A DNA stretch of 32,176 nucleotides from a virus: IMG/VR virus record IMGVR_UViG_3300017714_000080, positions 1 through 32,176 of that record; one strand, written 5' to 3'. Each line of letters begins with the position of its first letter. The first letter of the stretch is position 1. The notes beneath the pieces were generated by a model. The model did not search any database. It saw only the letters and a list, made by a program, of their open reading frames with translations, and had not been told where the DNA came from. A program made the translations under genes and the position numbers. Below are positions 8,195 through 16,300 of the stretch, one piece after another.

Positions 8195-11128
8195 TTAAAT
8201 CTTAATCAGAGTTTTTTCGGCTTTAATAGTTTGTGTACTAGATCCAGTTCTAGTGTATTGTAATATCATATTACTACCAGAATATGTAGCAGAGAATGTT
8301 CCTAATGCAGCAGATCCAGTAAATATTTGTCCGTACTCTGTTATTGAAGCAGTAGATCCATTATGCACTAATAATAATTCAGTTATCATGTATTCACTAC
8401 CAGAAGTTACTTGTGCAATTACTTTAGCAGAACGATATGTTCCAGCAGATAAAGTAAGAATCGAAGTTGCACTTCCTGCACTTATTGTTGCAACGACATC
8501 ACCTGTAACTATTTGTCCGTTTGTAACATCACCATCTGTGTCCCATTGAGGACCACCAGAGGAGATTTTTGCAGGTGTTACGGATCCGTTCGTTGGTACT
8601 CCAATTTCAGTTAATGAAGGAATTATTACTTCAATCACTACACCTGTAGGAACATTAGCATCGAATGTTAACGTTGTTCCTGAAACAGAGAATGTTGATT
8701 TATTCTGATATACACCATCGGCGAATACAAAACAATTATCTTCAGTTGCTGGATTTCCAGATAATGTATAAGCTGCAGTGCTTCCATTACCTGTGAATGA
8801 ATCTTGAATATGTCCGGTTCCTACAACACCGTTTCCTACAGCATGAACTACAACTTCAGATCCAGTGGTTGGAGCAGAATCTAATGTTAATGAAGAACCA
8901 CTAAGAGTATATGAATTTTTATTCTGATATACACCTTCGATAAATACGATTAAATGATCTTCATCAACTGGAGATGCAGATAATGTAAATGCGGTTTGAT
9001 TCGAAGTAGATGTATATAAATCTGTTTGAAAGGGATTTAAATATGCAGCATTACTAATCGTAACTGAGTCAGCACTCGCATCAGTTGTTAATGTTATACC
9101 TTGACCAGCTACAAAAGTTAATGAATCGTTTTCTTGTTCAGCAACTACATTAGATTGTCCTGAAACAGAGATAGTTCCGAATGAATCTCCACCCCCACCT
9201 ATTTTACCCCACGCACCATCTGCGTATCCTTCAAATTCTGAAGTAGTTGTATTATATCTTAATTGACCTAAAGCTGCTGTTGGTCTTTGACCTGTTGTTC
9301 CATTTGGAACTCTTAATGCATCTGTTTCAGAACCAATATCTAAACTAACTGCAGGTGAATTTGTGCCGATACCGACAGTACCACCACTATAACCACTATC
9401 TCTAACTACAAATCCATTTGAGTGGTCACCTACTTGAGTATAACCAGCATTAAATCTTTTAAGAAGATTATAACCATTTGATGAATCATTAATTCCATTT
9501 GCTAAAACTAATCCGTTTGCACCTAATTTTACATCATGATTGAATATAGCTGTTCCTGCATCTGACATATCAAGGGTAAGGGCAGTTATTTCAGAACTGC
9601 TATCTTGTCCTTTAAATATTATGTCTCCGTCTGTTCCATTAGAATCTATAGTCGTATTGATACCATCAAGAGTTATAGTTGTAGTTGCAGAAGAGCTTGT
9701 ATCAGTAAGTTTTAAAACTGGAGTACCATGACTTATATTAACTGGATGCGAGAAATCAAACTTATCATTGGTTGCGTCCCATAATATCGTTGCATCTGTT
9801 GAAGCATTAACCGCATCTTGTATTGTAAGTCCTGCACCATCAGCAGTACTTGAAGTATCTCCTGAACCTTTATTTACAGTTATGTTTTTATCCGCAACAT
9901 CGAGTGTTGTACTATTAACTGTAGTAGTTGTTCCGCTTACCGTTAGGTTTCCACCGACTGTAACATTACCTGTGGTTACAAGTGTTGTTGCACTTCCACC
10001 AGAAAGATATGTTTGAACATCAGAATCTGCATACGCAGCACTACCTGCAATTACACCACTTCCAGAAATTGTTATGTTTGAACCTGCACTAATATGTGCA
10101 AGTACTTGAGCTTGACTTGGACCTGTATATGTGATAACACCAGAGCTTGAATTATATGCAAGTGAACCATCTCCACCTGAATCAGTTACTGATATTGCAC
10201 CACGTGCATTTGAATCTGCATATTGTGTAATTGTACTAGTCATTACACCAGTAGAATTATTATATGATAATCCCGTACCTGCGCTTATGCCCGCCCGGGC
10301 GCGCGCGGTAGTAAAATATAAATTACTTGATCCTTCAGATAGATTATCTGTATCAAGATTATTTAAACTAGAAACTGTACCTGTTACGTTACCTGTTACA
10401 TTACCGTTGACATTACCTGTTAAATTACCAACTAATGCATTTCCTGTTATTGTTCCAGTTGCAGTTAAATTTACAATTTGTTCTGTTGTAAAATTCCCGA
10501 CATGAGTAACAACTTCAATAGCTACACCTGAAGGAGGAGCTGTAGAGAAAGTTAGAGTTGTTCCACTGATTGAATAGTTTGCTTTACTTTGGTAGATACC
10601 ATCGAAAAATACTAGAGTTTGATTTTCATCTATAGGATCTGTTCCTAAAGTATATGCTGTAGTAGAACCATCACCATCACCCAAAGCTTGAGATATATCA
10701 TCACCTCTACCAATTGTTTTCCACCATGTAATGATTTGAATATCATCACTTGCTGTTGCACCATTAACAAGCACAACTGTTGCACCATTAGAAGCAGTAT
10801 AATCTGTAGTGAGTTTTAGTAATACACCATTTTGATACACATTGAGTGCACCTGGAGTATAACTTAGGGTGTTTGAATTTGCATCGGAGCCTGAAAACGT
10901 TGTTTGATTTGAAGTTGCAACGTATGCGTATTCTTTTAAAATATCTGATGCGGATGCATCTGATGAACCTATTTGAACAACAGATTCTGTGCCACCCACA
11001 TTCTTTTTCATGTAGGCTTTACCGTCGTAAGTATTAAGGGCTATTTCACCTAAATCTAGATTCGATGTGGTTGGGATTGAACCAGCAGTAGCTGATCTCC
11101 TCAACTGGATATTTGTAATACGTGCCAA
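8195..11128 (-). CDS. Tail fibre-like structural protein with four copies of a YQNK-type beta domain
   Basis: The start codon is TTG at 11128 with a strong AGGAG six bases upstream; no better ATG lies nearby. The N-terminus (MARITNIQLRRSATAGS...LGEIALNTYDGKAYMKK) resembles the N-terminal domain of major tropism determinant-type proteins. A domain of about 60 residues occurs at about 150-212, 704-767 and 776-838 (AYTLSxxP...VFxDGVYQNK...SGTTLTF), with a diverged copy at about 70-137. Residues 235-250 are a GNLTGNVNGNVTGNVTG repeat, 269-290 the LYFTTARARAGISAGTGL motif, and 388-465 the [11 protein letters not shown] module shared with other fibres. One VGIGTNSP repeat lies at 585. The C-terminal 100 residues (MITELLLVHNGS, ITEYGQIFTGSA) form a separate domain common in T4-like marine phage fibres. 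The 977-aa protein has no S74 domain. Confidence 0.88.
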   Translation of the reverse strand: MARITNIQLRRSATAGSIPTTSNLDLGEIALNTYDGKAYMKKNVGGTESVVQIGSSDASASDILKEYAYVATSNQTTFSGSDANSNTLSYTPGALNVYQNGVLLKLTTDYTASNGATVVLVNGATASDDIQIITWWKTIGRGDDISQALGDGDGSTTAYTLGTDPIDENQTLVFFDGIYQSKANYSISGTTLTFSTAPPSGVAIEVVTHVGNFTTEQIVNLTATGTITGNALVGNLTGNVNGNVTGNVTGTVSSLNNLDTDNLSEGSSNLYFTTARARAGISAGTGLSYNNSTGVMTSTITQYADSNARGAISVTDSGGDGSLAYNSSSGVITYTGPSQAQVLAHISAGSNITISGSGVIAGSAAYADSDVQTYLSGGSATTLVTTGNVTVGGNLTVSGTTTTVNSTTLDVADKNITVNKGSGDTSSTADGAGLTIQDAVNASTDATILWDATNDKFDFSHPVNISHGTPVLKLTDTSSSATTTITLDGINTTIDSNGTDGDIIFKGQDSSSEITALTLDMSDAGTAIFNHDVKLGANGLVLANGINDSSNGYNLLKRFNAGYTQVGDHSNGFVVRDSGYSGGTVGIGTNSPAVSLDIGSETDALRVPNGTTGQRPTAALGQLRYNTTTSEFEGYADGAWGKIGGGGDSFGTISVSGQSNVVAEQENDSLTFVAGQGITLTTDASADSVTISNAAYLNPFQTDLYTSTSNQTAFTLSASPVDEDHLIVFIEGVYQNKNSYTLSGSSLTLDSAPTTGSEVVVHAVGNGVVGTGHIQDSFTGNGSTAAYTLSGNPATEDNCFVFADGVYQNKSTFSVSGTTLTFDANVPTGVVIEVIIPSLTEIGVPTNGSVTPAKISSGGPQWDTDGDVTNGQIVTGDVVATISAGSATSILTLSAGTYRSAKVIAQVTSGSEYMITELLLVHNGSTASITEYGQIFTGSAALGTFSATYSGSNMILQYTRTGSSTQTIKAEKTLIKI
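10289..10308. other. 20-base run of pure G/C inside the 977-aa fibre gene
   Basis: Twenty consecutive G or C bases stand in an AT-rich gene. On the minus strand they encode the ARARAG core of the LYFTTARARAG motif, using GCG, CGC, GCC and CGG codons that are scarce around it. The frame is intact. Confidence 0.9.
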
Positions 11129-11134
11129 TTTTGG

Positions 11135-11139
11135 CTCCT
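11135..11139 (-). promoter_or_regulatory. Ribosome binding site AGGAG fixing a TTG start
   Basis: A minus-strand AGGAG ends six bases before the TTG at 11128. The spacing is optimal and the downstream peptide matches a family N-terminus, so TTG is chosen as the start. Confidence 0.75.
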
Positions 11140-11148
11140 ATGTTCAAT

Positions 11149-11162
11149 ACTCTATATAGAGT
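11149..11162. repeat. 14-bp perfect palindrome
   Basis: ACTCTATATAGAGT is a perfect palindrome in the 89-bp gap upstream of the 977-aa gene, between the late promoter and the AGGAG. It could form a small hairpin in the leader or bind a protein. Confidence 0.5.
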
Positions 11163-11182
11163 GTTATTTAAAAATTTGTCAC

Positions 11183-11198
11183 ACCGTTATTTAACGGT
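11183..11198 (-). promoter_or_regulatory. Hairpin at the predicted 5' end of a late transcript
   Basis: On the minus strand ACCGTT and AACGGT are separated by a four-base loop. The predicted start site from the adjacent TATAAATA is at about 11199, so the hairpin would lie at the extreme 5' end of the RNA. It is not followed at once by a U-run, so I favour a stabilising 5' hairpin over a terminator, with low certainty. Confidence 0.45.
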
Positions 11199-11204
11199 TA
11201 ATAT

Positions 11205-11212
11205 TATTTATA
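11205..11212 (-). promoter_or_regulatory. T4-type late promoter box TATAAATA
   Basis: An exact minus-strand TATAAATA begins five bases after the stop codon of the 510-aa gene and lies 77 bp upstream of the TTG start of the 977-aa gene. It is the longest leader predicted in the fibre locus apart from the box at 18083. Confidence 0.75.
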
Positions 11213-11217
11213 ACGAT

Positions 11218-12750
11218 TTAATAGGTTCCGCCATCGATGATACTTGACCAAGATACTGTTCCATTTGCTGCACCTTGTAATATATTACCTGCTGCAGAAG
11301 AAACTCTTTCTGTTGGTGCTGATGTACCATTACCAACAATAATAGCATTTGCAGTGATAGATCTTTTACCTGTACCACCTTGGCCAACTGAAAGTCCAGC
11401 ACCTGCTGATAACGTTACTGCTCCACTTACTACTAATGCATCATCAATAGTGGTTGTACCACCAGCTGAATCAATTGTTAAGTTACCTGATGATGTATCT
11501 ATTTCACCATTCGCTGTAACACCAACTTGAACTGTATTAGCTTTTACACCACCAACATCTAATTGACCTTTTGTTCCTGTTATAACACCTGAAGTATCAG
11601 TTGCATCCGGAATAAATGTAAATTTCCCTGTTGAATCGTCAAAACCAAAGAAACCTAATTTTGCAGCAGATCCATTATGCCATCTAAATTCTAAACCTCT
11701 ATCAAGGTTATCATCCGAACTTGGAGCTGTATCACCACCAACAACAAATATTGGATCATCAACTGTAACTGTTGTTGAGTTTAATGTGGTTTGTGTTCCG
11801 TTAACTGTTAAGTTACCACCAACAGTCATGCTACCAGAAGTTGTTACTGTATCACTTGAACCATTACCTAAGTTAACATTTCCGTTAACTGTTAAATTAT
11901 CTGTAACAAGTAGATCTGAACCAATTGTTACATCATCTGGTAAACCAACTGTGACTGTTACATCAGTACCAGATTTTGCTGCAGCTGTTACAATCTCGTT
12001 TGATGTTCCAACGATTCTTAAATCGTCTGTTAATAAAGCTACATCTCCTGTTCCTGAATCACCATCAACTGTAAGAGCTGTTGCGAGAGCAACTGTACTT
12101 GCAGCAGTTAATCGACCTTGAGCGTCAACTGTAATTACTGGAATTGCTGTTTGTGAACCATAAGATCCTGCAGATACTGCTGTATCATCAAGATCAATTG
12201 TTATTGTTTGACCTGAAGCTGATGTTGTAATACCTGTATCACCAGCAAGTGTAAGTGATTGTGAATCTAAATCAACTGCACCTGTACCAGAATCACCAGC
12301 AACATCTAAATCTTGAAGTGTTACTTGTGCATCTACATATGCTTTAATTGATTGTTGAGTAGCAAGAGCAGTATTACTATTTGAAGACATATTATCTTCA
12401 TCTTTAATAGAATCAATTGCAACTGCAGCACCTAATGCACCTGAAGCTGCTATTTTTAATGCAGCTGTATTAAATTCATTGACATGTTTATTACCATTTA
12501 ATATTAAAGCACTTGACGCAGTAGCAGTACCATGTACATGATCGAGCATATCGGTAAAATATTTTCCGCCAATAACCGATACTGTCGATGCATATGGACT
12601 TTCATTACCTGTACCAATATAAAGTCTATCACCATTATTTGCTTGTGATCCTCCAACATAAGAGTATGCGAGCTCACCTGTGTATATATTACTAGGAGCT
12701 GCGGCGGTTGCGCTCGTAGTTAATATCTTAATTCTTGTTAAATTTGCCAT
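11218..12750 (-). CDS. Tail fibre-like structural protein, Mtd-like N-terminus
   Basis: The protein is 510 aa. The N-terminus (LTRIKILTTSATAAAPSNIYTGELAYSY, then GDRLYIGTG) resembles the short beta domain that begins many fibre and tropism proteins. Residues 125-140 contain TALATQQSIKAYVDAQ, common in phage fibres. Residues 192-335 ([21 protein letters not shown]...GLPDDVTIG...GGNLTVNGTQTTLNS) closely parallel a block in the 1535-aa S74 fibre. LSVGQGGTGKRSITANAIIVGNGT and the end IIDGGTY close the protein. AGGGA upstream of the ATG serves as ribosome binding site, and the gene follows the 82-aa gene by 3 nt. It is probably a fibre or collar-type trimeric protein; there is no S74 domain. Confidence 0.85.
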   Translation of the reverse strand: MANLTRIKILTTSATAAAPSNIYTGELAYSYVGGSQANNGDRLYIGTGNESPYASTVSVIGGKYFTDMLDHVHGTATASSALILNGNKHVNEFNTAALKIAASGALGAAVAIDSIKDEDNMSSNSNTALATQQSIKAYVDAQVTLQDLDVAGDSGTGAVDLDSQSLTLAGDTGITTSASGQTITIDLDDTAVSAGSYGSQTAIPVITVDAQGRLTAASTVALATALTVDGDSGTGDVALLTDDLRIVGTSNEIVTAAAKSGTDVTVTVGLPDDVTIGSDLLVTDNLTVNGNVNLGNGSSDTVTTSGSMTVGGNLTVNGTQTTLNSTTVTVDDPIFVVGGDTAPSSDDNLDRGLEFRWHNGSAAKLGFFGFDDSTGKFTFIPDATDTSGVITGTKGQLDVGGVKANTVQVGVTANGEIDTSSGNLTIDSAGGTTTIDDALVVSGAVTLSAGAGLSVGQGGTGKRSITANAIIVGNGTSAPTERVSSAAGNILQGAANGTVSWSSIIDGGTY

Positions 12751-12753
12751 GTT

Positions 12754-13002
12754 TTAATATGTCCCTGAACTTATATTGAGGTTTTGATTCTCAATTGTTG
12801 TTTTCATTTCGTAATTACCAGTAGAACCATTGAAGATCATCATTGCTCCATCAGTTTGTCCTGCAGTATTTACATTACTTAATTCACCAATTCCAATTTC
12901 GAATGCACCAAGCCTAACGCTCTGTGCAACGATCTCTTGTTGACCCTTTTGTTTACCTTTAACTTTAGAAGTGGTATTTATCTTAGCTTTTAGCTGTGCC
13001 AT
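12754..13002 (-). CDS. Small virion-associated protein ending in SSGTY
   Basis: This 82-aa protein has a basic, polar N-terminus (AQLKAKINTTSKVKGKQKGQQ), a central segment (VRLGAFEIGIGELSNVNTAGQTDGAMMIFNG) and the C-terminal SSGTY. The central part resembles the beginning of Mtd-like fibre N-termini. Its last residues parallel the C-terminus of the next protein (IDGGTY). The ATG follows the TAA of the 110-aa gene directly, with AGGAG 12 bases upstream, so the two are probably coupled. Function is unknown; position suggests a fibre adaptor or minor structural protein. Confidence 0.75.
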   Translation of the reverse strand: MAQLKAKINTTSKVKGKQKGQQEIVAQSVRLGAFEIGIGELSNVNTAGQTDGAMMIFNGSTGNYEMKTTIENQNLNISSGTY

Positions 13003-13335
13003 TTATCGTGTAACTCCTGGTGTAACTTCTATTTGTCCTTGTATAATTCTAGTAACCGTTCCTGCTGAACTGGTAATTTCTACATCGTATACGTATCTAC
13101 CAGCTTCTATAGCATTCGTTTGTGTAGCAGTTAAGCTTATAGCTACTTGTCCTAGACCAGCATTTTGAATTGCACATGTGAAATCAATTTTATTTGCAGA
13201 GTCGAAACTCTTTCTCATTTGTCCAGCTACAGAATATCCTGATAAAACTAAAATATTATTATCAACATCTGTTACGTCAACAGAAGCATTAAATGTGCTT
13301 CCTTGATCCAATGTTAAATTACTATATATTGCCAT
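13003..13335 (-). CDS. Small beta-sandwich structural protein
   Basis: The 110-aa protein (MAIYSNLTLDQGSTFNASVD, then LVLSGYSVAGQMRKSFDS, AGRYVYDVEI and RIIQGQIEVTPGVTR) alternates short beta strands. The pattern of a linear-polarising D-x-G-S-T-F strand, a GYSVxGQMRKS strand and a final QGxIEVTPGVT strand resembles the N-terminal domain of baseplate upper/BppU-like proteins; this is judged from the pattern only. Its ATG abuts the stop of the 1535-aa S74 fibre, and a late promoter box lies 18 nt upstream inside that gene. A fibre-attachment or baseplate-decoration role is inferred. Confidence 0.75.
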   Translation of the reverse strand: MAIYSNLTLDQGSTFNASVDVTDVDNNILVLSGYSVAGQMRKSFDSANKIDFTCAIQNAGLGQVAISLTATQTNAIEAGRYVYDVEITSSAGTVTRIIQGQIEVTPGVTR

Positions 13336-16300
13336 TTAACTGTCTACCTTACTATTTATACTTTTTAATTCTTCCACTTCGGATTTTAATTCTTTTATTG
13401 CTTCAATAAGTAAAGGAACTAATTTCTCATATTGAACAGTTTTATAATCATTGTCTCCTTCAACAACTTCTGAATTAATCGGAGCATCTTTTACTGCTTG
13501 TGGTAAAACTGCTTCAACTTCTTGAGCCGAAACACCTACTCTTTCTTCTTTTTGATATCCAAGTTCTATTGCTCTTTCGTTTGGTTCGTATATAAACCCT
13601 GATAAACTATTTACTTTATCTAATGCATTATCTATAATACCGATTCTTGTTTTTAATCTATCATCTGAATAGAAAGCTGTAATATCGTTAGTTGCTCTTA
13701 TTTCACCCGCTGTACCTGATGCATCTGTACCTACACCAAAAGAACTAGCTCTTATTGATATGTTTGGTGCAGATGCTGACATAAATGAACCAGCTGAATA
13801 TGTTGTATTTGTGTCTGTCGAAGCAATATTAAATACTCCAGTTGAGGGCTCACTAATCGTTACGTTTGAACCGCTTTGTAAAGTAATACTACCAGTTCTA
13901 TATGAACCCGAATCTTCTCTTATTTGAGTGATTGTATTTGTATTCGTATCGGCATCATCTCTCCAATTAGGATTACCGGATGCATCAGTTTTCCAAACTT
14001 TATTTGCTTGACCTGAACCTGATGCAACATAACCCTCGCTTGAACTTGTATTGGCATGCCATGTATTATTATCTGATGAACTTGTTCCTGCACCGATTAG
14101 TGTTCTAATTTCTGGACCAGTAATATTAGTTGCTAATGACGGATTATTACCATCTGTTGTGATTGCCGGAGCTGCAGTATTTGTTGCTCCACTTGCAACT
14201 CCAATAATTCCTAATACTTCTGATGCGGTTAATGCAGTTACATCACCAGCATTATCTGCGGTTCTACCAATGATTGTATTCGTTGCAACGTTTTGGTATT
14301 TAGCATGAGTAACAGCACCATCTACAATTGTTTGTGCACCATCAGAAGCTGAAGTTACATCACCGGTGTGATTCGGGTGACTATACTCAACATTTGGCGA
14401 ATCGTTTGTAATAGTTAATGTGTTATTTGCTCTATTAAACTGAGTTGATATTCCAGTTCCACCATCAAAAGAAACTGTCTCAGCAGAAGCAATCTGTTCA
14501 TTTCCACTACCAATATTTCCGTCTGAATCAATTATCCAATGACTATAATCATCATATCTCGTATCAAAGTCATCCTGTGTTACTGCTTGAACACGACCAT
14601 ATGCATCTACTATTATTGATTTAATGTATCTACCATCAGCTGTGCCTGTTGGACCAAAAGTATGACCGGCTGCAGGAAGAGCAGCATTGTCTAAACTGAT
14701 TACATTACTTCCAGAAATTGCAATTTGACCAGATGTTCCAGAATATGTTGTGTTAGTAGATGTCCATGTAAATGTTCCAGTAGGACTTTCGGTAATTGTT
14801 GTATTACCTGATGCGGCAAGAGTAACTTGACCAGATCTGTGATTACCAGCAGATCCAACCGTTGTTCCTGCACCGATAGTTGTCCACGTGAAACCTTCCG
14901 TTGTAGAATTGTATGCTAGTACTTGACCATTAGATGGATTAGCATTAGCCTTTAAATGTTTTTCAAATATTTTCTCATCGCCAATAGTTGATGTACCGGT
15001 AACATTAGCTGATCCATTAAAACTAGCAGATGTCCATGCAACATCACCTGTCATTGCGATTGTTCGGCCAGTTGCTAAAGTTCCTGCGCTACCTGAGGTA
15101 TTACCTGTTACGTTACCAGTAAGATTACCGGTAAAACCTACTGCACTATAAACTCTTTTATTGATATCTAATCTTGCAGATGAATTATTCCATAAGATAG
15201 TTGGTTTCGTGCTTGATCCTCCAAATTCTAAACCAGCTCCATCTGTTTGTGCTAATGTTGTAGTGTTCTTTGCAAATCTTAAAGTAGTATCTTCTATATC
15301 TAAGTTTGCAGTGTTAATTGTAGTGGTTGTTCCACTTACTGTTAGATCACCTGCGATTGTTACGTTAGTAGGTAATCCAATTTTAATTTTATTATTCGAA
15401 ACAACGGTATCAATTTCGTTAGTTGTTCCTTCGAAAGTTAATGTATCACCATTATTAAATGTATCATTAGATCCTGAATCAGCAGAGAGTGTAAATGAAC
15501 TTGATATTGCTTGCGTAGTTACTGCAGTGACGAGACCTTTTCCATTTACTGTTATAACTGGAATAGCTGTTTGAGAACCAAAACTACCAACGTTAGAGTT
15601 AACCGTATCTAATGTAACACCAATATTAACATTACCAAGATTGGTCATTGTAGCATTTCCATCTACATCACCTGAAATAGTTATTACTGGATCATTAACA
15701 TTAAAATCAAAGTTATCGTTAGCATCGTCCCATGCAACTACAATACCCGATTCATTATTGTTTGCGATTAAATCTTTTGCATTATAGAATGTTACTATCT
15801 CAGCAGTATGTGTTGTACCATCATCTTTTAGTCCAAGCAATTGCCATGCTCTTTCTGGTGTAGATCCAACTAATCCTTCATTCCATTGAATAGCAACATC
15901 ATTTTTATCTGCTGCAGAAACGTGTGCTCTATCAACCTTTAAACCCATTACGTTAACGTTAGCATCTAATTCAATAAATGCATTTCCAAGAGCTAATGTA
16001 CCACCACTACCACCAACGAGGAGTGAAGCGCTTGATAAATCAAGAGTCGTACCACTTGCAAAAACAAAAGTTTTACCTGATGTTGCGAAATTTAAATTAC
16101 CTGAAATTGATTGTGTGAGACTTCCACCTTGAAGATTAAGTCTACCTTGTGTGGTACCATTTCCTTGTAGTGCAGCAATGTCTGTATCATTACTTCCTAT
16201 ATTTGTTGCGTTAGTGTTAATTTCTCCATGCAATTCATTGATTGCACCAGATAATGTGGTTGCACTTGTTCCTAAATTAGCTGCACCTTGTTTTAAATCT

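Noticed and set aside
10131-10505. Plus-strand open frame of 124 codons
   Set aside because: Antisense to the 977-aa fibre; the LPVTLPVTLPLTLPVKLP-like product is the mirror of the GNVTGNVTGN repeats.
11183-11198. Hairpin as a rho-independent terminator after the 510-aa gene
   Set aside because: The stem is only six bp, the U-run is nine bases away, and the late promoter lies just upstream, so a 5' leader hairpin fits better.
11208-11402. Minus-strand 64-codon frame overlapping the 510-aa gene
   Set aside because: Out-of-frame within the 3' end of a well-supported gene, Leu/Gln-rich, and no independent ribosome binding site is evident.
15161-15574. Plus-strand open frame of 137 codons
   Set aside because: It lies antisense to the S74 giant fibre. 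The Val/Pro/Ser-rich product is what the reverse strand of Thr/Gly/Asn-rich repeats gives, and it has no ribosome binding site or family resemblance.
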